Shown one piece after another: positions 1 through 8,100 of a stretch of DNA of 26,400 bases. The DNA lies in the NCBI GenBank assembly GCA_030151635.1, contig JASLDF010000040.1:1-26400 (forward strand), in the 5' to 3' direction. The notes beneath the pieces were generated by a model. It ran no database searches, had not been told where the DNA came from, and saw nothing but the letters and a program-made list of their open reading frames with translations. Both the position numbers and the translations under genes were made by a program. This stretch comes from Bacteroides sp. (GTDB lineage: Bacteria > Bacteroidota > Bacteroidia > Bacteroidales > Bacteroidaceae). Numbering within the stretch: the stretch's first letter is position 1; the number at the start of each line of letters is the position of its first letter.

Positions 1-441
1 GTGGCATTCAAAACTATTTTAAAAAATAGTAATGAGATGATTGGGCACAAACAACATCTCCCATAAAATGCCCTATTTCTCATTTTCCTCTACCCTATCA
101 AACACCTACACTTTCCTCAAATAATCCAACAAAAAAAATAAAATTAGGCTAGCCCCAATATAGCCTCCCTAGTAAAGTAACCAATGGCACATGAATGAGT
201 TAGACAAAAAACATGTTATCAAACATAAGCAAAAAGACTCTTTGCATGAATTTGTAACTAACATTTACTTCATTTAGATGATGCTTTTATAAATTCATCT
301 TTTATATTTGCCACTGATATAAACACAACACAGCATTGTTTAACCTGCAATGATGAATTATTCTAGAATACACTTTCGTATTCATCAATCTAAAACTAAG
401 AACAACGATTGTCGCAGACAGATTGTAAAAACAAAAACGTT
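1..441. other. Gene-free left edge, AT-rich
   Basis: I see no convincing reading frame or RNA gene here. A small AT-only inverted repeat (ACTATTTT / AAAATAGT) lies at 13-30. A TATATTTG box at 303-310 fits the Bacteroidota -7 consensus TAnnTTTG and could start the transcript of the small membrane protein at 442. No matching -33 TTTG is visible at the right distance, so the promoter is tentative. Confidence 0.4.
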
Positions 442-633
442 ATGGACAGAACTAGTATTTTATTTTTTACTATTTTATCATTACTCGCAGTTACTATTAT
501 TTACGGTTTATTGACCGATCCAGAATTGGCAGAATCAATGGCTATTCTAACCGCATGTTTAGCATTACCTTTTTTTGCCTACCGAGTTAAATACAGAGCT
601 AGCACAATGAAGAAACAAGACACAGACAATTAA
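442..633 (+). CDS. Small two-helix membrane protein, function unknown
   Basis: This is a 63-residue protein I do not recognise. Two hydrophobic segments, at about residues 5-24 and 31-47, are joined by a short acidic loop (TDPELAES). The C-terminus is basic then polar (RVKYRASTMKKQDTDN), which suggests a small inner-membrane hairpin protein. I chose the ATG at 442; the frame stays open upstream to a TTG at 409, but that would add a polar stretch with no membrane character. The gene appears monocistronic: a TATATTTG box lies about 130 bases upstream and an intrinsic terminator follows 36 bases after the stop. Nothing nearby indicates its role. Confidence 0.6.
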   Translation: MDRTSILFFTILSLLAVTIIYGLLTDPELAESMAILTACLALPFFAYRVKYRASTMKKQDTDN

Positions 634-669
634 CGACCGAATCCTTTTTAAATAATCTTATATACCAAG

Positions 670-714
670 AACAGCTATCAAGTGGTGAAATTTACCAACC
701 TGATAGCTGTTTTA
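670..714 (+). terminator. Intrinsic terminator after the small membrane protein gene
   Basis: An 11-bp perfect stem (AACAGCTATCA at 670-680 with TGATAGCTGTT at 701-711) is extended by further partial pairing inside the loop (GGT/ACC) and ends in a TTTT run. It lies 36 bases after the stop at 633 and closes that unit. Confidence 0.8.
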
Positions 715-922
715 CATTCTACTAATGAGTGAAAAGCAGTAGTTACCCTATTTTATTGGTTGTATTAACAACACATATTAAACACAGAATGAATTTATAT
801 TATTTTTAAACGGATTACAAACACCAACCACCTATCAATCCATAATTAGTGGCAAAAAACAAAGCTAGTTCTTTGTAAATAACTGATGTTTCGCTATTTT
901 AGAAGCACTAAAAAAAGAAATT

Positions 923-1327
923 ATGCAACTATTTATTACACGGAAAGAGGTAGAGGTCGTTATCAAAGAGATCATAAATAAACCTTTTAAGTTGGAGTTC
1001 GTAGATAAGAATGAAATCCTTCTTCATGTCTATGGCACCTCAATTCGGGCGAAACTGCAACGTGTCGTAAACAATGTTGTATATATTAATTACGAATTAC
1101 CATACCTCAAGAATCTTTTGGTGAACATTGCCAATCTATTTACAAATAAAATCAGCAGTAATGTCCCTCCATTCATAAATCTAGATGTGAAACGGAAAAG
1201 CATCGCCATCGATTTAAATGAAGTAGAACAAATGCAACGCTTTCTAACCATATTCTCTATTGTTGAAATTACAACGGGCACAAGCAACATTGAATTATTC
1301 TTTGCTTTAAAAGAAATAACAAAATAG
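923..1327 (+). CDS. Hypothetical soluble protein, 134 aa
   Basis: I do not recognise a family. The protein has no signal peptide and no membrane segment. It alternates charged and hydrophobic stretches, consistent with a small alpha/beta cytoplasmic protein; the N-terminal half looks beta-rich (FKLEFVDKNEILLHVYG). The ATG at 923 is the first start in the frame and follows an A-rich leader typical of Bacteroidota genes without Shine-Dalgarno sites. The stop lies only 7 bases from the stop of the convergent gene at 1335-2300, and I see no terminator hairpin between them, so the two transcripts probably overlap. No function can be assigned. Confidence 0.65.
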   Translation: MQLFITRKEVEVVIKEIINKPFKLEFVDKNEILLHVYGTSIRAKLQRVVNNVVYINYELPYLKNLLVNIANLFTNKISSNVPPFINLDVKRKSIAIDLNEVEQMQRFLTIFSIVEITTGTSNIELFFALKEITK

Positions 1328-1334
1328 AGAAGAC

Positions 1335-2300
1335 CTAATATTCCACCCAACCAACTGAGAACAACCCTTTTAAATCTGGCAAATCTGTAGTCAAATTAAA
1401 CAGTACAGAACCAGAACTAAAGTTTTTTTTCTTCTGATGTTCAACCCATTCTCGAATAAACAACGGATGATTAGGCATTGAAAGAGATGAGAAAGCTTCT
1501 ACTGGTAGCATAAACCGAGCCAGATTATACAGCCCATGTACATAAACTGCACAGTAATTCAACAAATTATCTTGAGATTCGTGTAGCCATAACATACGTC
1601 TATACCCCTCAATGACGGCCTGCAGACCCTCTGAAGCTGTTTGCATATCTTCAGCTATCAACGCTAAAAGGTAGCGAACCACAAGCACCTCTCCTTTACC
1701 ACTTCCTTTTCTTTGCACAAACTTATCGGCATTAGAAACAGCCTTTTTTAGCTGATCTTTCTCCTTATAATATAGGCCGATGACTAAATTACCAATTACA
1801 CCTAAAAACGGATGCACATCCTTACCACCTAAACCCAAAGATTTTGGAAGATACTTCTCTACTAAATCTAAATCGCACGCTGCAAAAGCAAAGATAACAC
1901 GCTCAATATACCCTGTGTGATTATAGCCATTGGGTAATAATAAATCGGTAGCAAAAGCCAATCGATTATGGGTATACAAAGCATCCGTTAAAACTTGCCA
2001 ATCCGCCGTATTTACCGCACAATGTATTCCCCAATTCAGCACAGATATATTTTTACTACCACAATACTCATATCCTTGCAACAGATAGATTGAGTTTATC
2101 AGTTTACGAGCCTTATCTTTAGGTAAAACGGAAAGAATGGATATAAAATCATAAAGCTCCGTAAAGTGATTTTCCTCTATTGCTGTGGCATTAGCCATAG
2201 ATAGCTTCAAAACTTCAACCATTTCTTCTAAAGAAGTACAGTAGTTGTTTAACCCCTGCTTGTAGGTTTCATCAATTATATTTTTAGTTGCGTCATCCAT
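1335..2300 (-). CDS. Helical cytoplasmic protein, possibly Imm49-like
   Basis: This 321-residue protein has no signal peptide or membrane helix and looks almost entirely alpha-helical. Regions around residues 130-240 (ERVIFAFAACDLDLVEKYLP, then GEVLVVRYLLALIAEDMQTA) read like stacked helical hairpins. The layout recalls Imm49-type immunity proteins, where a helix with a small-residue/Asp turn is followed by 'L..A...D' helices, but I could not compare it with a profile, so this is only a suggestion. No toxin gene is visible beside it. The ATG at 2298-2300 is the natural start. A TATTTTTG box on the minus strand (2333-2340) would give a leader of about 25 bases. It converges with the 923-1327 gene. 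Confidence 0.6.
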   Translation of the reverse strand: MDDATKNIIDETYKQGLNNYCTSLEEMVEVLKLSMANATAIEENHFTELYDFISILSVLPKDKARKLINSIYLLQGYEYCGSKNISVLNWGIHCAVNTADWQVLTDALYTHNRLAFATDLLLPNGYNHTGYIERVIFAFAACDLDLVEKYLPKSLGLGGKDVHPFLGVIGNLVIGLYYKEKDQLKKAVSNADKFVQRKGSGKGEVLVVRYLLALIAEDMQTASEGLQAVIEGYRRMLWLHESQDNLLNYCAVYVHGLYNLARFMLPVEAFSSLSMPNHPLFIREWVEHQKKKNFSSGSVLFNLTTDLPDLKGLFSVGWVEY

Positions 2301-2667
2301 TTCACCCTATTATTTAATTTCACATCCTACAGCAAAAATAAGCAGCTTACCGACTTAATCCTTGAAAAATCTTATTTTTTAAAGAAAATAACACAACGAA
2401 TAAGACTTTAATTAATGCTGACCAATCTAATTTTAAGATTAGCTTGATTATTAATGGTGTTAGTTCTTAAGCAGGTCATTTTTTTATAAAAAATAAGCAA
2501 AACACTTCTTTATTTGCTATCTTTGCCAACTCAATCAAAAATAAGAAGTAATACAATTATTGCTATTTTTTAACTATTTTGCAAAGTCTATGATTAGAAC
2601 ACATTCTGACACGCAAATAGAAACATATAAAAACTAACTAATTAAGGCGAATTTTAAATATTAATTC
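2301..2667. other. Divergent intergenic region upstream of spt
   Basis: This region separates the minus-strand gene ending upstream and spt. It holds candidate -7 boxes for both directions (minus 2333-2340; plus 2518-2525) and an imperfect 16-base palindrome at 2427-2442 (CTAATTTTAAGATTAG, 14 of 16 positions symmetric) that could be an operator. No small reading frame is convincing. Confidence 0.4.
2518..2525 (+). promoter_or_regulatory. Candidate -7 promoter box for spt
   Basis: TATCTTTG exactly matches the Bacteroidota -7 consensus TAnnTTTG. It would give a leader of roughly 130 bases before the spt ATG. There is no clear -33 TTTG 19-21 bases upstream, so support is partial. Confidence 0.4.
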
Positions 2668-3861
2668 ATGGGATTATTACAAGATAAATTAGCGAAATAC
2701 GACCTACCACAACGAATTCAAGCCAAAGGCGTGTATCCCTACTTTCGTTGCATTGAGAGCGAACAAAATACGGAAGTAATTATGAGTGGCAAAAAGGTAC
2801 TCATGTTTGGCTCTAACTCTTATTTAGGATTAACTAACCATCCAAAAGTAATTGAAGCTGCTGTTGATGCTACTCGAAAATATGGTACTGGTTGCGCTGG
2901 CTCTCGTTTCTTGAACGGAACTTTAGACATTCACCTAGAATTAGAAAAAGAACTAGCAGAGTTTGTTGGAAAAGAAGATGCCTTGGTATATTCTACAGGA
3001 TTCCAAGTTAACCTAGGAGTTGTATCCTGTGTAACTGGTCGTGAAGATTACATCATTTGCGATGAGCTAGACCACGCTTCAATTGTAGAAGGTCGTCGTC
3101 TTTCTTTCTCAACTTGCTATAAATACAAGCACAACAACATGGAGTCGTTGGAAAACGAACTTAAGAAGTGTAAACCTGAATCGGTTAAACTTATTATTGT
3201 TGATGGTGTATTTAGTATGGAAGGAGATATCGCCAATCTTCCAGAAATTGTGCGTCTTTCAAAAAAATATAATGCTAATATCATGGTTGACGAAGCACAC
3301 GGTTTAGGTGTATTAGGCGATCATGGTCGTGGTACTTGTAATCATTTTGGTTTAACTAAGGATGTAGACCTTATCATGGGTACATTCAGTAAATCGCTTG
3401 CTGCAATTGGTGGGTTCATCGCTGCAGACAAATCGATTATTAACTACCTAAGACATAATTCTCGTTCATATATTTTCAGTGCAAGTAACACCCCATCTGC
3501 AACCGCAGCTGCTCGTGAAGCACTTCACATTATGAAAAGAGAACCAGAGCGTATTCAAAAACTTTGGGACAACACAAACTACGCATTAGATTGCTTTAGA
3601 ACCTTAGGTTTTGAAATTGGATCAACATCTACTCCTATCATCCCACTTTATGTGCGCGATATGGAAAAAACATTCGTGGTTACAAAGATGCTTTTCGATG
3701 AAGGTATTTTCGTTAACCCTGTTGTTCCACCAGCATGTTCTCCAAACGATACATTGATTCGTTTCTCTTTAATGGCAACACATTCTAAAGAGCAAATTGA
3801 CTATGCGATTGAAAAGTTAGTTAAATGCTTCAACGCCTTAGATATCAAATTAAATAAATAA
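2668..3861 (+). CDS. spt: Serine palmitoyltransferase (sphingolipid synthesis)
   Basis: This PLP enzyme condenses L-serine with a fatty acyl-CoA to give 3-keto-sphinganine, the committed step of sphingolipid synthesis that Bacteroides, Porphyromonas and relatives carry out. It belongs to the alpha-oxoamine synthase family (fold type I aminotransferases). Visible landmarks are the N-terminal MGLLQDKLAKYDLP stretch shared with Bacteroides SPT, a cofactor-stacking histidine in CDELDHAS (His136), the PLP-binding VDEAHG (Asp208, His211), and the Schiff-base lysine in GTFSKSLA (Lys242). At 397 aa the length is normal for the family. Glycine C-acetyltransferase (kbl) is the main alternative, but as I remember the Bacteroides thetaiotaomicron enzyme the match runs along the whole protein. 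The gene is monocistronic and is closed by a strong terminator 24 bases after the stop. Confidence 0.9.
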   Translation: MGLLQDKLAKYDLPQRIQAKGVYPYFRCIESEQNTEVIMSGKKVLMFGSNSYLGLTNHPKVIEAAVDATRKYGTGCAGSRFLNGTLDIHLELEKELAEFVGKEDALVYSTGFQVNLGVVSCVTGREDYIICDELDHASIVEGRRLSFSTCYKYKHNNMESLENELKKCKPESVKLIIVDGVFSMEGDIANLPEIVRLSKKYNANIMVDEAHGLGVLGDHGRGTCNHFGLTKDVDLIMGTFSKSLAAIGGFIAADKSIINYLRHNSRSYIFSASNTPSATAAAREALHIMKREPERIQKLWDNTNYALDCFRTLGFEIGSTSTPIIPLYVRDMEKTFVVTKMLFDEGIFVNPVVPPACSPNDTLIRFSLMATHSKEQIDYAIEKLVKCFNALDIKLNK

Positions 3862-3884
3862 GCTATTTATTAAGCAAAATATAT

Positions 3885-3921
3885 AAAAGGGGTAAAGTGA
3901 GTGTTCACTTTACCCCTTTTT
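3885..3921 (+). terminator. Perfect 16-bp intrinsic terminator after spt
   Basis: The arms 3885-3900 and 3905-3920 are perfectly complementary (core GGGGTAAAGTGA/TCACTTTACCCC) around a GTGT tetraloop. The A-tract and T-tract flanks make it potentially bidirectional. Confidence 0.95.
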
Positions 3922-3992
3922 CGTACCCTATACCACCATCGTCATCGATACTATGCTTCACAATTTAAATAGATGCATACTTCTATTTTATA

Positions 3993-4080
3993 CCTCCAAG
4001 AGAAGAGTGAGTCGTCTCAGGGAGAGAACTCACTCTTCTTACTAAGAGAACTCACTCATCATAGGGTAACAAATAAACGC
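3993..4080. repeat. 22-bp tandem repeat, locus 1 (about 4 units)
   Basis: Four consecutive 22-base units can be laid out at 3993, 4015, 4037 and 4059. The middle two are clear (both contain AGAGAACTCACTC) and the outer two are degenerate. A 16-base string, CTCAGGGAGAGAACTC at 4016-4031, is found again exactly at 23956-23971. Units 1 and 2 also form a perfect 12-bp hairpin (4001-4012 with 4028-4039). The element lies about 70 bases beyond the spt terminator. There are no spacers, so it is not a CRISPR array. Confidence 0.75.
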
Positions 4081-4577
4081 TGAAATAGACCAGTTAATAA
4101 ATGCCACTAGTTGAATATTAAATGCAATATAACACGACGGATAAATTCATTTATATAAAAATATGAGAGAATAATCCTCTGCACTAATAGATAGTTTCGA
4201 CAAAAACTAAAAAATGAAGCAATAAAAAACGCCACTAAATTTCTTAGATACCCTTAAAAAACTCTTTAACAGAGTTAACTCCATATAAATGCAATACTTT
4301 TCTTAAATAGACTTTAAAACCTATATCCTAAAATTAATAATAATGATCCATTATTTAAGACAAATGCTTAACCTTCATTAACAAAGGACTATTTCAACAC
4401 TCATAAAGACCAACAAGGCTTTCGGTTAGGTTTATTTAACATATTGTAATTATTACATTTTTTCTACCAAGTTTTATTTTACTTTTTCAAATTTAAAGAG
4501 TCTTAGAAACAATCTTTTTTAACACTTTGTTAGCTTAATAGTGCTAAATGCAATTATTTCCATCAGAACGTAAAGTT

Positions 4578-4608
4578 ATATTTACTGTATATTTAATACA
4601 GTAAATAT
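4578..4608. repeat. Perfect 12-bp inverted repeat, AT-rich
   Basis: ATATTTACTGTA (4578-4589) and its exact complement (4597-4608) flank a 7-base AT loop. It is symmetric and has no T-tract, so it looks more like a protein-binding palindrome than a terminator. It is about 400 bases upstream of the collagen-like gene promoter. Confidence 0.5.
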
Positions 4609-4985
4609 CGGGTAGAAAAGTTAACGCTTAAAAGTAAAATTTCATAATAATTTATTTAAAATGCACCTACGACACCCTCAAAAAGATAAATAAAATATAT
4701 TGGCACGAATATAACATCAAATTCAACTGCTACTAAACTGTTAGTATAAGACACGATTAAATAAATATTCAAAGCTTTTTAGCGTATCAAACTGCTATTT
4801 TATCATAAAAAGCATCAGTTACATCTTAACGCCACAACACATAAGCTTTATATATTTTCCGACTCTCTTTTGTATAAAACTACAATTTTGAATCATTCTA
4901 AATATAATACTCTAATAAACAGATAATTGACTACTGAAAAAGGTCTATTTTAACTATAATTCTCAATTGTATATTTTATTTTACA

Positions 4986-5015
4986 TTGGAAATTATGTTA
5001 GACAACATATCTTTG
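4986..5015 (+). promoter_or_regulatory. Promoter of the collagen-like lipoprotein/OmpA operon
   Basis: A TTG at 4986-4988 is followed after 19 bases by TATCTTTG at 5008-5015. This matches the Bacteroidota primary sigma factor pattern (TTTG, 19-21 bases, TAnnTTTG) in both sequence and spacing. It predicts a leader of about 130 bases before the ATG at 5154. It is the best promoter candidate in the window. Confidence 0.65.
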
Positions 5016-5153
5016 CATTCGAAATTTCAGACAGATAGAAGAAGTACTTCAAAGGATTTATAGATAGAATCTCTTTTTACAAATTAAAGAGTAAGAAGAT
5101 AGAATAGATAGAGATAACACTTATTGGTAATAACACTAATCAATTATTTAAGT

Positions 5154-8100
5154 ATGAAAATTAAGGCAATCCAAAAACTTACACTCTTTGGATTAATAAT
5201 ACTACTCACGATGTCGTGTGCTAACGACATTAACTTATCTATGCCTAAAGGCCCAAAAGGAGATAAGGGAGACAAAGGTGAAAGCGGTATGTCTGCTTTC
5301 GAATTATGGAAACAATTCTATGGGAAAGATCCCAGCACATCAATAAACGATTTCTTTGCATCTTTCAAAGGTAAAGACGGAAAAGATGGTCTAGATGGTA
5401 AGGACGGTATTAACGGACAACCAGGTGATGACGGTCTTACTGCCTACGACCAATGGTTGAAAGGTATTGAAGATGGTTATGTTTATGACCATGATAACAA
5501 CATCTACAAAGGTAACACTACTTTAAAAGACTACTTTGAATGGATGAAAGGTCGTAATGGTACTGACGGTAAGGATGGCCAAGATGGTTCGAACGGAACT
5601 AATGGTACAGACGGTAAAGATGGTACGAACGGACTAACTCCTAAAATTGGATCGAATGGTAACTGGTGGATTGGCGATACAGACACAAAGGTTCCTGCAC
5701 AAGGTAAGGATGGTCAAAATGGTACGAATGGTACGAACGGTCTAACCCCTACTATTAAAGATGGCATTTGGTGGATTGGAAACACGAACACAGGTGTTCC
5801 TACCACTGGTAAAAATGGTACAAATGGTGAATCACCTAGTATCAAAAATGGCTTCTGGTGGGTTGGTAAAACCAATACTGGTGTTCCTGCACAAGGTAAA
5901 GATGGCCAAAACGGTACAAATGGTACAAATGGTACAAATGGACTAACTCCTACTATCAAAGATGGTTACTGGTGGATTGGAAACACAAATACTGGTGTAC
6001 CAACTACGGGTAAAGATGGTCAAGATGGTACAAACGGGCTAACTCCTACTATTAAGGATGGCATTTGGTGGATTGGTACAACCAATACAGGTATTCCTGC
6101 TCAAGGTAAAGATGGCCAAAATGGTACGAACGGTACAAACGGACTAACTCCTACTATTAAAGATGGCATTTGGTGGATTGGTACAACCAACACGGGCATT
6201 CCTGCTCAAGGTAAAGATGGCCAAAATGGTACTAACGGAACAAATGGACTAACTCCTTCAATCAAGAATGGTTACTGGTGGATTGGCGACAAAAACACGG
6301 GTGTCAAAGCAGAAGGTAAAGATGGTCAAAACGGTACTAATGGTACGGATGGTAAAGACGGCCAAGATGGCTTGACTCCACATATTGGTAAAAATGGCAA
6401 TTGGTGGATTGGTGATCATGACACTAAAATCCCAGCAAGAGGTAAAGATGGTCAAAACGGTTCAAACGGTATTGACGGACAACCAGGTGCTATGGGGCTT
6501 GATGCCTATGAAGTTTGGAAAAGAGGTATTGAAAAGAACCAAGTTCTAGACCACGATGGCAAACTATATAAAGGAGACAATTCTATTGATGCTTACTATG
6601 AATGGCTAAAAGGCCGTGATGGTAAGGATGGTACAAACGGAACCAACGGAACTAATGGTACGGATGGGAAAGATGGTGTGAATGGTTTAACTCCTACTAT
6701 TAAAGACGGTTATTGGTGGATTGGTGACTCGAATACAGGTGTACCTACTACTGGTAAAAATGGAGAAAATGGCGAAACACCTAGTATTAAAAATGGCATC
6801 TGGTGGATTGGTAATACCAATACTGGTATCCCAGCTCAAGGTAAAGATGGACAGAACGGTACAAACGGTACAGATGGTAAAGATGGCCAAAATGGAACGA
6901 ATGGTACAAACGGACTGACTCCTACTATTAAAGATGGTTATTGGTGGATTGGCGACAAAAACACTGGTATCAAAGCTGAAGGAAAAGATGGTCAAAACGG
7001 TACGAATGGTACGGATGGAAAAGACGGCCAAGATGGCGAAAACGGAACCAATGGTACGGATGGAAAAGATGGCGTTAACGGTCTAACACCTTCAATCAAA
7101 GATGGTAATTGGTGGATTGGCGACAAGGACACTGGTATCAAAGCTGAAGGAAAAGATGGGTTGAATGGCGACAGTGCATACGAGCTATGGAAAGATGCCG
7201 TTATTAACAATATGGTTTGGAATCATGATGGTTCTAAGTACGAAGGTGGAAACAGCTGGAAAGATTATTTAAAATGGTTACAACGTGGTGATGCATCGGC
7301 TCTACACGAATACTGGATTACACTTCCTGGTAACGAGGGTAAAACAATTCAAGATTTCATTACTGAATTATTCTCTTGTCATTGCGACCAAGTTAAAGCA
7401 GTAGTTGTTCCTAATGGCGGGTGTGTAGTGGTAGATGAAAAAGGTGATTTCATTAGCGAACACCCAGCGTTTATTACGCTATCAGGACCTAAAGGCACGA
7501 AAGTAGTTATTAAAGATGCAAGTGGAAAAGAACTACTTAACAAAGTTTTGGCAGGTGAAGATATTCCATTTGAAGTAAACCAAACAGAGAAAGAACAAAC
7601 GCTGACAATGGCGTACACTGCTCCTGATAAAAATGAATCTAAGGAAAAACTAATTCGTATTCCTGCTTTGAAATCTTCTGTATCAGAAATTAAGTTAATC
7701 GAACCAGACGTATCAAGTACTCGCGTGGCTGTACAAATTTACATTACAAACTTGGACAATGTAAAATCTGTAACAATCAACGAGAAACCGATTAATGATG
7801 GTGTGGATGGATGGTCTAAAACAGACTATGGTTTCAAGAAAGTCTTTGATAAAGACGAGAACGACCATGCTATGAAAGTTAATGTAAAAGGAAACAACGG
7901 AAGTTGTACTTATGCAAACTTCATCCTAGAGTCTATCGAGAAAGTTAAAGTTAACAGTTTTGACATTAAAGATTATGACGAGTGCGATTTCAAAATTATT
8001 ATTACGGGAGATGCAGGTCTAATTATTGTTAGTCAAACTGAAGATGTAAGATCTACAGAAGTTTCTCCAGGACGATATGAGGTTCTTGTTCCAAAAGAAT

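Larger units (their letters stand above)
3922..5153. other. 1.2-kb gene-free AT-rich region
   Basis: I find no convincing coding region on either strand. The stretch contains the 22-bp tandem repeat at 3993-4080, a perfect 12-bp inverted repeat with a 7-base loop at 4578-4608, and near its right end the promoter (4986-5015) and leader of the collagen-like lipoprotein gene. The long remainder could hide a small RNA or be degenerate sequence; the bases alone do not decide. Confidence 0.5.

Noticed and set aside
1335..2300. Firm assignment as an Imm49 immunity protein with a nearby toxin
   Set aside because: No toxin gene or polymorphic-toxin module is nearby, and the resemblance is only by eye.
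3993..4080. CRISPR array or transposon end for the 22-bp repeats
   Set aside because: Units abut without spacers. No terminal inverted repeats, target duplications or transposase are visible in the flanks, so I report them only as tandem repeats.
4986..5153. Invertible promoter for the collagen-like operon
   Set aside because: I found no pair of matching inverted repeats flanking the promoter and no recombinase gene nearby.
5631..7160. CRISPR-like array
   Set aside because: The repeats are in frame and coding, with no unique spacers of constant length and no cas genes.
5714..7210. Long open frames on the minus strand and in other plus frames within the repeat region
   Set aside because: They arise because the repeated Gly-X-Y/WWIG codons avoid stops in other frames. 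Their products are low-complexity repeats and they lack independent starts or promoters.
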